64,000 bases of DNA from Armatimonadota bacterium (GTDB lineage: Bacteria; Armatimonadota; Fimbriimonadia; Fimbriimonadales; Fimbriimonadaceae). The notes beneath the pieces are model-generated. The model was not told the origin of the DNA and searched no databases. It was given only the letters and a program-made list of their open reading frames with translations. The stretch spans positions 186,001 to 250,000 of the forward strand of contig JAFDWR010000002.1 of NCBI GenBank assembly GCA_018268355.1, written 5' to 3'. Numbering within the stretch: position 1 is the stretch's first letter; each line of letters starts with the position of its first letter. This document shows positions 49,502 to 57,990 of this stretch, piece after piece. Both the position numbers and the translations under genes were made by a program.

Positions 49502-51340
49502 TTAGCTTGCCGATTCCATTTCGCGAAGAACGGGCTCAAGCTGCTCGTTCGAGCCCACGAGTTCGCGGACCTGTTGTGCAATGCTCTTGGCCTCGTCGAA
49601 GTGACCCGCGCGCTTAGCGGCAAGGCCAAGGTTGATCGCCACTTCCAGCGAGTTGCTCACGTTCTGGGCGACGTAGCGCATGACGTTGTAGGCTTCCTCG
49701 TGTCGACCTTCGGCGTTGAATGCCGATGCGAGCTCGGCATAGGCGGGCTCGCAGCCCGGGAAGAGCTCGATCAGCCGGTTAGCCGCGTCCATCGCCTCTT
49801 CGGTCTCGCCCGAACGGTTGTGCGCACTCGCAAGGAGGAGCCACATCTTCCAGTAGTCGGCAAGCCAGTTGCGCAGCGGCTTGAGTTCGCGGAGGGCGCC
49901 TTCGTGGTCGCCTTCTTCGAGCTTCTTGGCCGCGTTCTGGACGCTCTCCACTCGCTTCGGCTGCTCGATCTCGATGTTGAGCGCGAGGGCCTGGGCGCGA
50001 AGGTTGGGATCCGGGTTCGTGGCGAGGAGGTTCTTCAGAACGCCCGGGATTTCGAAGTCGCGACCCGCGATCTGGAGCGTCTGGGCGTACTCCCACATCA
50101 GCTGGGCATCGGTCGGCGCGACGTCGAGGCAGTCCTCGTAGAAGTCCATCGCTCGGTCGACGTCGTCGTTCTGCGCGAGGTAAGGCGCATAGAACCGCTT
50201 GACCACGGTGTTGTCTTCCAGCGACTCGAGCGCGTTGTCGAACACCTTCTGACCTTCGTCGGTCTTGCCCTGGTTGATGAGCGAGACGGCGTACTTCACG
50301 TGGGCCTGGGCCGACTGCGGGTACTTCTCCACCATCTCCTTCCAGAGGGCGGGCACTTCGTGGCCGCGACCGGTTTGCTCGAGGACGCCCGCGAGCATGT
50401 CCATGGTCGGCTTGTCCTCATCCTCCATCTCAACCGCCTTACGGAAGTTGCGCTCGGCGTTGACGGGCATGCCCATGTTCATCTGCGCCATGCCGAGTCG
50501 GGTGTAAAGGGCGGACTCGTTCGGCTCGCGCTCGATCGCCTTCTCGAAGGCGGCAGCCGCATCGCCGTGCGCGCCACCCATGCCGAGGAGCTCACCAAGA
50601 ACGTAGTGGGCGCGCCACTCGCCGGGGACGAGTTCGGTCGCCTTCTTCAGCGCGCCGAGGATGCCTTGGTAGTCACCAACCTGGTGCTGGGCGAGCGTTC
50701 GAGCGTATTCGCAAAGCGTCTCGTAGGGGGCGACGAAGTCGGCATCAAGCTCAAGCGCCTTGATGAGCGATTCGGTACCGATGCGGTAGTCGAATTCTTG
50801 GACCACGCGCGGACCGGCCTGCTGGACGTAGTGGAAAGCATCGTAGCCTTCGAGGAACGCCATCATCGACTCGGCGTTCGCGGTTCCGAACTCCATCTCT
50901 TCGCCCGCGAGCTCGTCGGGGAGCTGGATCTCGGCAACTTCGGCAAGTCGCTTCACGAGCTTGTGGAGGGTGGTGAAAATGTCGGCCGACGTGAACTTGT
51001 AGTCGTCGGTCGCCACCGGCTCGGGGAGGCCAGCCTTGTGGAAGCGGACCGAGAGGTCAAAGCTGTCGCCATCTTGCTGCAGGAAACCATCGGTGAGGAG
51101 GTCGACGCCCGTTTGCTCAATCATTCCTGCGACCTGGGGCAATTCAAGGAAGCCGTCGGTGATATTCACGAATCCGACGCGCGGTTGACCTTCTTGTTCG
51201 ACCTCGGCGAGGAAGCTCACCGTGTTGACATCTGCATCCGACGCCGTTCGAAGTTGGTCGCCCATGAAGGCGGCAAACTGTCGACCAAAGGCTTGCTTGG
51301 TGCCCTCGGCAGAGTTAAAAGGAAGAACGGCGATTTTCAT
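49502..51340 (-). CDS. TPR-repeat protein with an N-terminal TolB/FlgO-like domain
   Basis: 612 residues. The N-terminal ~190 residues (MKIAVLPFNSAEGTKQAFGRQFAAFM...) resemble the domain that precedes TPRs in many FlgO/adenylate-cyclase-type proteins. TPR-like repeats follow: GMAQMNMGMPVNAERNFRKAVEM, TQRYPQ-type helices and AYAELASAFNAEGRHEEAYNVM. No signal peptide or TM helix, so it is probably cytoplasmic. It is first in line before the HTTM operon (11-base gap). A TAAAAT element lies 8 bases before the ATG. Confidence 0.75.
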   Translation of the reverse strand: MKIAVLPFNSAEGTKQAFGRQFAAFMGDQLRTASDADVNTVSFLAEVEQEGQPRVGFVNITDGFLELPQVAGMIEQTGVDLLTDGFLQQDGDSFDLSVRFHKAGLPEPVATDDYKFTSADIFTTLHKLVKRLAEVAEIQLPDELAGEEMEFGTANAESMMAFLEGYDAFHYVQQAGPRVVQEFDYRIGTESLIKALELDADFVAPYETLCEYARTLAQHQVGDYQGILGALKKATELVPGEWRAHYVLGELLGMGGAHGDAAAAFEKAIEREPNESALYTRLGMAQMNMGMPVNAERNFRKAVEMEDEDKPTMDMLAGVLEQTGRGHEVPALWKEMVEKYPQSAQAHVKYAVSLINQGKTDEGQKVFDNALESLEDNTVVKRFYAPYLAQNDDVDRAMDFYEDCLDVAPTDAQLMWEYAQTLQIAGRDFEIPGVLKNLLATNPDPNLRAQALALNIEIEQPKRVESVQNAAKKLEEGDHEGALRELKPLRNWLADYWKMWLLLASAHNRSGETEEAMDAANRLIELFPGCEPAYAELASAFNAEGRHEEAYNVMRYVAQNVSNSLEVAINLGLAAKRAGHFDEAKSIAQQVRELVGSNEQLEPVLREMESAS

Positions 51341-51348
51341 TGCCCTGC

Positions 51349-51354
51349 ATTTTA
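51349..51354 (-). promoter_or_regulatory. -10 element (TAAAAT) 8 bases before the start codon
   Basis: TAAAAT on the minus strand is followed by GCAGGGCA and the ATG at 51340. GCAGGG could act as a weak ribosome site; the geometry suits a leaderless mRNA. It lies in the divergent region with recN. Confidence 0.4.
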
Positions 51355-51412
51355 CCGGACCGCCATCGAACCCTTTGTCATCGAAACGTCGTACGTAGTG
51401 GATTGAGAGCCC

Positions 51413-53089
51413 ATGTTGATTGAACTCACGGTCGAGAACCTCGCGATCATCGACCGAACGGATGTGACGTTTGGCCCGGGCCTTTCTGTTTTTACCGGCG
51501 AGACGGGCGCGGGAAAATCCCTCATCATCGACGCGATCGAGCTTGTTCTCGGTGGACGGGCCGAGGCGGACGCGGTGCGCACGGGAGCACGTTCGGCGAG
51601 CGTTCACCTCGCGATGGACCTTTCTTCACGGCCCGACCTTTTGGCGCTGGTTGAAGCCGAGGGCGTCCAGATTGAAGATGGGCTGTTGACCCTGCAGCGC
51701 GAGGTGTTTGCCGAGGGTCGAAGTAGCGCACGGTTGGGCGGAAAGGTCGCGACGGTTGGCTCGCTGCGTGCGCTCAGCCGATTGCTCGTTGACATGCACG
51801 GGCAGCACGACCACCAAACGCTGATTGACCCCGCCCGCCACGTGGGGCTGCTGGATGCCTGGATTGGCGAACCCGCCGTGGGTGCGCGGGAAGCGGTCTC
51901 GGTGGCTATTGGGGGCTTTTCCGAAGCGAAGCGGCGGCTAGACCGAGCGCGATCGGGCGAGCGTGAGCGGGAGCGGCGGCGCGACCTCCTCAGCTTTGAA
52001 GTCGAAGAGATTCGGGCGGTGAGTCCGGTGGCGGGCGAGTTCGACGAGCTCGACGGCCAGATTCGGCGGCTCGCGAACCAGGAACGGCTGCTGGAGCAGT
52101 CGGGTACCGCGCTCAATGCGCTCAGCGAGCTGGAAGGGTCGGCCTCAGAGAAGATCGGCGAGGCGATCTCGGCCTTGCGCGCGGCTTCACGATTGGATGA
52201 GTCGGTGGAGGAAACCCTCCAGGCTGCGATTTTGCTTCAGGAACGGCTCGCCGAAGTCGTGGGCGCGGTGCAGGGCTATACCGAGATGCTGGACCTCGAT
52301 CCGGGCGAGCTGGAGCGACTGGAAGAGCGTCGCCACGCACTGGTTCGGTTGCGGAAGAAGTACGGCGAGGACGAGGAGGCGATTCTGGCCTACCTGGCGG
52401 AGGCGGAAGCCGAACTCGCGGAGATGGATCAGGGCGATCAAAACCCTGAGGCCCTGGAACAGGAGCTTTTGGCGGCGGAGCAGCGGCTCAATGAGGCGGC
52501 GGCCAAGCTCACCGCACTCCGGAAGGCGGCAATCCCCGACTTTGATCGCGGCGTTCTGCAACACCTGGGCGACCTCGCCCTCGAGAAGGCCCGATTTGAA
52601 ACTCACCTGGTCCCGCGCCCGGTCGACGCTGAAGGCGCAGATACGGTCGAGTTCTTCTTCTCCGCGAACCCGGGCGAATACCTGCGGCCGCTCGCGAAGG
52701 TGGCGAGCGGCGGCGAGATGAGCCGGGTGATGCTCGCGCTCAAGGCCGCAATGGCGGGCAAGAGCGGCCCTGCCGTCCTCATCTTTGATGAAGTGGATAG
52801 CGGGTTGAGCGGGCGCGCGGCAGCCGCGGTTGCGACCAAGCTCCAGACCCTCGCCGAGCACATGCAGGTCCTCGTCATCACCCACCTCGCCCAAGTTGCG
52901 GCCTGCGGCACTTCGCACTACCGGATCGAAAAGCACGAGCGGAACGGACGAGTGGTCACCCAGGTCACCTCGCTCTCCCACGAGGAGCGGATCGATGAGA
53001 TCGCCCGAATGATCACCGGCGACGACCTCACGGATTCGGCGCGACTCCACGCCGCCGAACTGTTGAAGAAGCAACTTCAGATAAACTGA
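51413..53089 (+). CDS. recN: DNA repair protein RecN
   Basis: 558 residues, the normal size of this SMC-like protein. The N-terminal half holds Walker A GETGAGKS (after VENLAIIDRTDVTFGPGLSVF). The central coiled coil is long. The C-terminal half has the ABC signature VASGGEMSRVMLALKAAM and Walker B LIFDEVDSGLSGRAAA. RecN acts at double-strand breaks in recombinational repair. The next feature is a tRNA 7 bases downstream. Confidence 0.95.
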   Translation: MLIELTVENLAIIDRTDVTFGPGLSVFTGETGAGKSLIIDAIELVLGGRAEADAVRTGARSASVHLAMDLSSRPDLLALVEAEGVQIEDGLLTLQREVFAEGRSSARLGGKVATVGSLRALSRLLVDMHGQHDHQTLIDPARHVGLLDAWIGEPAVGAREAVSVAIGGFSEAKRRLDRARSGERERERRRDLLSFEVEEIRAVSPVAGEFDELDGQIRRLANQERLLEQSGTALNALSELEGSASEKIGEAISALRAASRLDESVEETLQAAILLQERLAEVVGAVQGYTEMLDLDPGELERLEERRHALVRLRKKYGEDEEAILAYLAEAEAELAEMDQGDQNPEALEQELLAAEQRLNEAAAKLTALRKAAIPDFDRGVLQHLGDLALEKARFETHLVPRPVDAEGADTVEFFFSANPGEYLRPLAKVASGGEMSRVMLALKAAMAGKSGPAVLIFDEVDSGLSGRAAAAVATKLQTLAEHMQVLVITHLAQVAACGTSHYRIEKHERNGRVVTQVTSLSHEERIDEIARMITGDDLTDSARLHAAELLKKQLQIN

Positions 53090-53096
53090 TCCCCGC

Positions 53097-53182
53097 GCCT
53101 GGGTGGTGGAATGGTAGACACAGGGGACTTAAAATCCCTTGCTTGAAAAAGCGTGTGGGTTCGAGTCCCACCCTGGGCACCA
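53097..53182 (+). tRNA. tRNA-Leu (anticodon UAA), CCA encoded
   Basis: GCCTGGGTGGTGGAATGG opens a class II tRNA with a D-arm and a long variable arm. The anticodon stem has GGGACTTAAAATCCC, giving anticodon TAA. The T-arm GTGGGTTCGAGTCCCAC is perfect, and the acceptor pairs (two G-U pairs allowed) before CCA. The long variable arm is in keeping with Leu. Confidence 0.9.
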
Positions 53183-53191
53183 GCTTGATCT

Positions 53192-53710
53192 ATGCAAGTT
53201 TTTGTCACCGGATTTGGACCTTTCGGTCGCCACAAGGAGAACCCTTCCCAGCGACTCGCCGAATCCTACGCGCCCGATTCTATCGTGCTCGACGTGAGCT
53301 ATGACGCAGCGAAGGCGTGGGTCGATGGTTTTGATCCGTCGCCTTACGATGCCATCGTCCTCACCGGCGTGGCGACGAACCGGAAGCACACGAGCCTGGA
53401 GCTCTTTGCTCGCAACCACCGCGCGCTCACCCAAGACAACGCAGGGTCGAGCATCCTCGGTGATCTCGTCGAGGGTGGCGAGCTGCTGATCACGAGCACG
53501 CTTTGGACTCCCGAGCGAGTGGCCCGACTGGCGAGCCACGAGGTTCACGCGAGCCTAAACGCGGGGGCTTATCTTTGCAATGCGATCAGCTATTGGGCGC
53601 TGATGCGGTGGCCCGACAGGTTGGTGGGATTCCTCCACTTGCCGGACCCGCAGTTTGTGCCCATCCCCGAGACGGTCGCCGCCGCCCGAGCGCTTATCGC
53701 CCGACTGTAA
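53192..53710 (+). CDS. pcp: Pyroglutamyl-peptidase I-like cysteine peptidase
   Basis: 172 residues, shorter than the ~210 of classical Pcp. The peptidase C15 fold is recognised by VFVTGFGPFGRHKENPS at the start. A possible triad is Glu70 (SLELFARN), Cys129 (NAGAYLCNAISY) and His149 (GFLHLP). C15 enzymes remove N-terminal pyroglutamate. Because it is short and diverged, activity is uncertain. It starts 9 bases after the tRNA and overlaps the convergent gene. Confidence 0.75.
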   Translation: MQVFVTGFGPFGRHKENPSQRLAESYAPDSIVLDVSYDAAKAWVDGFDPSPYDAIVLTGVATNRKHTSLELFARNHRALTQDNAGSSILGDLVEGGELLITSTLWTPERVARLASHEVHASLNAGAYLCNAISYWALMRWPDRLVGFLHLPDPQFVPIPETVAAARALIARL

Positions 53711-54068
53711 GCACATCTTCAACCTCGTTCATGTTGAGGTTGAGGGCTTCGTCGTCGGGCCAGATTTCGAACTGACCCCATGTGCGGAAGAGCTCGTTGG
53801 TGATCGTCCAGCGGCCATGAATCACCGCGCCGTCCCACTTGCCGGAATAGCGGACCTGGTGGGTGGCGTAGTTCTTCACGAACCTCACCTTCTCGGTGGC
53901 GCGTTCATAGGTGCCGTTGATGAGGAACGGGCCGATGATGTCGTCGCCCGCGCCGAGCACACGGTCCTCGGCAATGGTGAGAAGAAGCTTCATGTCGCCG
54001 CGCTGGCGAGCTTGTTGATAGAAACCACTCCACGGGCCGGAAGCGTCGCGGAGGTCTTTGCCTTGCAC
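53694..54068 (-). CDS. Small beta-rich protein of unknown function
   Basis: 124 residues, GTG start with no good ribosome site. It has a GPWSGFYQQARQRGDMKLLLTIAEDRVLGAGDDIIGPF opening and VRFVKNYATHQVRYSGKWDGAVIHGRWTI, a pattern shared by small beta-barrel proteins of unknown function. The reading frame is well formed and not an antisense shadow of pcp over most of its length. It overlaps the pcp 3' end by 17 bases. Confidence 0.5.
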   Translation of the reverse strand: MQGKDLRDASGPWSGFYQQARQRGDMKLLLTIAEDRVLGAGDDIIGPFLINGTYERATEKVRFVKNYATHQVRYSGKWDGAVIHGRWTITNELFRTWGQFEIWPDDEALNLNMNEVEDVLTVGR

Positions 54069-54180
54069 GAAAGAGGTAGACGCCCGAGGGCGGTGGGGGG
54101 TTCCTTTGAGGCTTCTGTTGCCCTGCCAATTGATTTGGCAAAGTTATGGCATTGAGGTGTACGACTCGGTCTTGGGCCCT

Positions 54181-54186
54181 TAAACT
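54181..54186 (+). promoter_or_regulatory. -10 element (TAAACT) 6 bases before a GTG start
   Basis: TAAACT-GAAGTT-GTG leads into the lipoprotein gene. No Shine-Dalgarno or -35 is obvious. Confidence 0.4.
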
Positions 54187-54192
54187 GAAGTT

Positions 54193-55083
54193 GTGAAAAG
54201 TTGGCTTCCCGTACTTGTTGTGCCGACCCTGATGATCTTGGGTTGCAACCGAAAGCCCGCCCAACCAACCGCAGCATCAGGCAAAGCGGCGGCGGTGGGC
54301 GGCCCGGGTACCTACCTGAAGAAGATCGGCCTCACGAACGGACTTCCCGGCATGAACCTCTGCCGACGCTCTGACATTGGTCTCGAAGTCTATGCTCCGG
54401 CTGGGTTTGAATGGCGGGGCGCCCGAAACTATCTTGCCGCTCTCGCGGAAGCAGACCCCAACGTAACTGGCGCTCAGATTGGCGAGGACGAAATCGCGGT
54501 CAGCCTCTTTGATGCTCGACCGGACAACAATCGTCCGGAGCTTTATCCGTCCACATTGAGAATCGCCCGATACGAACCCAATTTGAGCATTGAAGCAGCC
54601 AAGGCGGAGCTGAACAAGCCCACCCAAACAGCCTGGAGAGTGCTTCCACCGCTAAAGACCGTCATGGGTGAAGTCCCCGTATGGGAAGCCGAGATCAACG
54701 ATAAGGGTTTCTTTGGCACCGAAGTGATCGTCATCCGGCGCCGGTACTACTTTGCCTGGGAAGGATCCAGCTTCTTGGCCTTCGCCACAAGGCTCAAGCG
54801 ACTCCCCTCCGTGGGGCTGGACATGGAGCGAGCGCTGACCACTTTTCGGTTGGGAAGCTTCAACGCTCAAGACCAGGCCATCCTTCCTCCCGTCTCACCC
54901 AAGTCAACCAAATTTGGCACCGCCGGAGAACAGCAGTCCGAGGAGTACTTCCGGCGAAAGGAGGCCGAGCGTCAGCAACAGCAAATCGACGACATTAACC
55001 GGATCAATGAAATGAACCGGCGGCGTCAGGAGATGCAGGGGCAGAATGGCGGAGGACAGGTCCCACCACCACCGGGTCCTTAG
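54193..55083 (+). CDS. Lipoprotein of unknown function
   Basis: 296 residues with a GTG start. The signal peptide ends in a lipobox (LMILGCNR). The outer domain (residues ~60-230) is alpha/beta, with YAPAGFEWRGARNYLAAL and VWEAEINDKGFFGTEVIVIRRRYYF, possibly DcrB/PsbP-like. A Gln-rich helix (EEYFRRKEAERQQQQIDDINRINEMNRRR) and a Pro-rich end follow. The function is unknown. It overlaps the convergent isomerase gene by 4 bases. Confidence 0.65.
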   Translation: MKSWLPVLVVPTLMILGCNRKPAQPTAASGKAAAVGGPGTYLKKIGLTNGLPGMNLCRRSDIGLEVYAPAGFEWRGARNYLAALAEADPNVTGAQIGEDEIAVSLFDARPDNNRPELYPSTLRIARYEPNLSIEAAKAELNKPTQTAWRVLPPLKTVMGEVPVWEAEINDKGFFGTEVIVIRRRYYFAWEGSSFLAFATRLKRLPSVGLDMERALTTFRLGSFNAQDQAILPPVSPKSTKFGTAGEQQSEEYFRRKEAERQQQQIDDINRINEMNRRRQEMQGQNGGGQVPPPPGP

Positions 55084-55946
55084 AGATACCGTCGGGCGTT
55101 CGCGAGGCTGCGCGGGACCGCCGTCATCGGATCCTCTTCGCCTTCGTATTCCACGCTGAGCCAGCCGTCATAACCAGATTCCTTCAGGAGCCGGATGCAC
55201 GTCTCAAGCTCAACCACACCTTCGCCGACCGCCGCGCCCTGGAACACGGTGCCATCAAGCGCGACAAATGGGCCGTCCCCGAGGTTGAAGTCCTTGAAGT
55301 GGACCATATAGGCCAGCGAAGCAACCTCTTCAATCGCGACGTGGCTGGGCTGGTTCACGAGGAGGAAGTTGCCGGTGTCGGGGTTTGCGCCGAGAGTGTC
55401 GTGGCCGCAGGCGGCGCGGACGTCCTCGATGATGCTCCGAACCTGGTCACCGCGTCCCGCGAGCTTGCCATGGTTCTCGAGCGCGAGTTTGACGCCGTGC
55501 TCGTGGGCATAGTTCGCGCCCGCGGTGAGGCCTTCGATGATCCACTGGCGGGTGGTGTCGAACGTGAGGTCGCCGTGGAGGTCGCCCGCGAAGACGCGGA
55601 CCACGCCTGCGCCGTAGTGCAGCGCCTCATCGACGCCAAACCGGATCTTTGCGACTTCGATCTCTCGCGCGGCGGGGTCGGCCTTCGCAAAGTTCTGTCC
55701 CACCGAGAAGATCGGGCAAGGGAGCCCGGTCTCGGCGAGGGCCTCAAGGGCAGCGGCGCGCTCGGGGGCGACGTCGGCCTCGGTGAGGACAACCGGCTTG
55801 TCGGAGCCGATGCCCTTGTAGAAGAAATCGAGGAGTTCGACGCCTTCCGCGCCCGCCACCTTGGCGGTGCGGATGAAATCGGGAATCGAAAAGTCGCCCG
55901 CCCGCCACGTGCGGAAGTACGACCACATGCTGACCGCAAGCTTCAT
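55080..55946 (-). CDS. Sugar phosphate isomerase/epimerase (AP endonuclease family 2 TIM barrel)
   Basis: 288 residues. The TIM-barrel pattern is MKLAVSMWSYFR..., VAGAEGVELLDFF, LALENHGKL (metal Glu and His), GANPDTGNFL, and VHFKDFNL with a final SVEYEGEEDP (metal Glu). Members isomerise or epimerise sugars and are often in sugar catabolism loci. It lies 4 bases after nuoN, so it is read as the tail of the nuo operon here, which is unexpected for its function. Confidence 0.8.
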   Translation of the reverse strand: MKLAVSMWSYFRTWRAGDFSIPDFIRTAKVAGAEGVELLDFFYKGIGSDKPVVLTEADVAPERAAALEALAETGLPCPIFSVGQNFAKADPAAREIEVAKIRFGVDEALHYGAGVVRVFAGDLHGDLTFDTTRQWIIEGLTAGANYAHEHGVKLALENHGKLAGRGDQVRSIIEDVRAACGHDTLGANPDTGNFLLVNQPSHVAIEEVASLAYMVHFKDFNLGDGPFVALDGTVFQGAAVGEGVVELETCIRLLKESGYDGWLSVEYEGEEDPMTAVPRSLANARRYL

Positions 55947-55950
55947 ATCG

Positions 55951-57414
55951 TTAGCTCTTTCCTACCAAGAATTCGATGACGACCGGGGTGAAGATGAACG
56001 CGGCAACGATGCCACCGGCGCAGAGTGCACAGACCGTCGTCATGCCGAGCGAGACCGGTCGCTTCTCGATCACTTCATCGCCTTCGACGTCATCGACGAA
56101 CATCGCCTTGATCATCTGGAGATAGTAAGCGACGCTCAGGATCGAGTTGATCGCGAGGGCGATGGCGAGCACGGTGAGGTTGGCCTTGAGCGCGTCACCA
56201 AAGATCATGAACTTCCCAGCGAAGCCGCTCGTGAGCGGGATACCAATCAGCGAGGCGACAAAGACGATCAAGCAAGCAACCGCGAACGGCGACCGTCGCC
56301 AAAGGCCGCGGAGCTCTTCGAACTTCGTCCCTTCCTTGCCCTTGTTCGCGCCGAGGCTAACCACCGCGAACGCGCCGACCGTCATCAGCGTGTAGCTGAG
56401 CAAGTAGTAGGCGAGCGAGCCAAAGCCGACCTTGTCGGGTGCGGCGAAGTGGGCGAGGATGCCAACGAGGATGTAGCCCGCGTGGGAGATGCTGGAATAG
56501 CCGAGGACGCGCTTGGCGTCCTTTTGGACGAGCGCAGCGAGGTTGCCGGCGGTCATCGTGAGGATGGCGACGACGGTCAGCGCGGGCATCCAGATCGCCT
56601 TCATGCCTTCGGCGCCTTCCAGGAATCGCCAGAGCGCAGCGAGGGCGCCAATCTTCGATCCCGCTGCCATGAACGCGCTGACGTTGGTCGGCGCGCCTTG
56701 GTAAACGTCGGGCGTCCACTGGTGGAACGGAACAAAGGCGGACTTGAACCCAAGGCCAACAAAGACCATGCCGAAGCCGAAGACGAGCAGGGTCTGGTGC
56801 ATTAGGTCGGCTCGCGGCCAGGCACTGGCAATCGCCGAGATGTCGAGCGAGCCGGTTGCACCATAAAGCAGGGCGACGCCATAGAGCAAGAAGCCGCTCG
56901 CGAACGAGCCGAGCAAGAAGTATTTGAGCGCGGACTCTTCGGACTTGGATTCGGATCGGGAGAGTCCGGCGAGGACGTACAGCGCAATGGAGAGGATTTC
57001 GATGCCGAGGAACATCAGGAGCATGTTCCGCGTGGTGACCATCACCATGCCGCCGACGAGCGACCAAAGGATGATGGGATAGAACTCGCCGTAGCTGATC
57101 CGCTTGTCGCGCAGGTAGCTCTCGGAGAACAGGAGGCTACAGAAGGCCGCGACAATCAGCAGGAGCTGCATGACGAGGGCAAAGCGGTCACGGATCACCG
57201 TATCGGAGAACGTGGTGGCTTCGGGATAGCTGAACTGAGCCACCACCGAAACGGCGGCCATGATGAGACCGACCAGGCTGACGCCGATGATCCAAGTGTT
57301 GTCCCTCTTCGGCCAGATCATCTCAAGACACAGGGCCAAGAGACCCGTGATCGAGACAATCATGGTGGGGGCAATGATCACCCAGTCAATCGTCGGTGCG
57401 GGAAAGTTAAACAT
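55951..57414 (-). CDS. nuoN: NADH-quinone oxidoreductase subunit N
   Basis: 487 residues with about 13-14 TM helices. The antiporter-like core motifs are present: LFLGIEILSIALYVLAG, KYFLLGSFASGFLLYG, the FHQWTPDVYQGAPTNVSAFMA block and KRVLGYSSISHAGYIL. It is one of the three proton-pumping antiporter-like subunits. It begins 3 bases after the short UroD-like gene. Confidence 0.95.
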   Translation of the reverse strand: MFNFPAPTIDWVIIAPTMIVSITGLLALCLEMIWPKRDNTWIIGVSLVGLIMAAVSVVAQFSYPEATTFSDTVIRDRFALVMQLLLIVAAFCSLLFSESYLRDKRISYGEFYPIILWSLVGGMVMVTTRNMLLMFLGIEILSIALYVLAGLSRSESKSEESALKYFLLGSFASGFLLYGVALLYGATGSLDISAIASAWPRADLMHQTLLVFGFGMVFVGLGFKSAFVPFHQWTPDVYQGAPTNVSAFMAAGSKIGALAALWRFLEGAEGMKAIWMPALTVVAILTMTAGNLAALVQKDAKRVLGYSSISHAGYILVGILAHFAAPDKVGFGSLAYYLLSYTLMTVGAFAVVSLGANKGKEGTKFEELRGLWRRSPFAVACLIVFVASLIGIPLTSGFAGKFMIFGDALKANLTVLAIALAINSILSVAYYLQMIKAMFVDDVEGDEVIEKRPVSLGMTTVCALCAGGIVAAFIFTPVVIEFLVGKS

Positions 57415-57417
57415 GGC

Positions 57418-57990
57418 TTATCGGGCGAGGGCAGCCGGCGTCCAACCGGCAAAGTCGGCTTGAGGGTCCTGGCAGGCCAGGAGTCCAGTGCGGAGCGATC
57501 TCAACTGGTCGACGGAGGCGCCAGTTCGCACGCTATCCCAGATGAAGGCGTGGGCGGGAAGATCGCTGACAAAGTCGATGTAGGCTTCTTCCCCGCTTGC
57601 GATCTCTAGGAAGGTCGGGCATCGGTCGAACGCGGCTTGGAGCAGCTCTCGGTCGCGCTCCAGGAAGTAACCGCCGTATTCCATCGGCGAGCACTCGCTG
57701 GGCGAGGCACCGGAAAGGCGATAAAGGATGCCGTCGGTCGTTGCGGCGGCGATTTCGGCGCGCGTCTCATCGACGAGCTGATCGAGGACCTGGTTACCGG
57801 CCTCGGGGTCGGCCTGAAGCTGGGAAAGGACGTCGATCCCGGCCTGGTGGGCGCGGCCAAACGGGTTATGAACGAGGGTCAGGGTGAATCGCCCGGGTTC
57901 GCCGACCAAGGTGGCGTCGTCGCCGAGCGAGACCTTGGGCGAGACGCTCTCGCCGTTCAAGACTGCCTGAATCCGCTCGCGACCGTTCAT
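57418..57990 (-). CDS. Short UroD-family-like protein inside the nuo operon
   Basis: 190 residues. The opening MNGRERIQAVLNGE and later ATTDGILYRLSG, FLEIASGEEAYIDFVSDLPAHAFIWD resemble the uroporphyrinogen decarboxylase/MtaA family. Yet it is only about half the usual ~340-350 residues, so a complete barrel cannot form. The catalytic relevance is doubtful. Its start overlaps the nuoM stop by 4 bases and it ends 3 bases before nuoN, so it is embedded in the operon. Confidence 0.55.
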   Translation of the reverse strand: MNGRERIQAVLNGESVSPKVSLGDDATLVGEPGRFTLTLVHNPFGRAHQAGIDVLSQLQADPEAGNQVLDQLVDETRAEIAAATTDGILYRLSGASPSECSPMEYGGYFLERDRELLQAAFDRCPTFLEIASGEEAYIDFVSDLPAHAFIWDSVRTGASVDQLRSLRTGLLACQDPQADFAGWTPAALAR

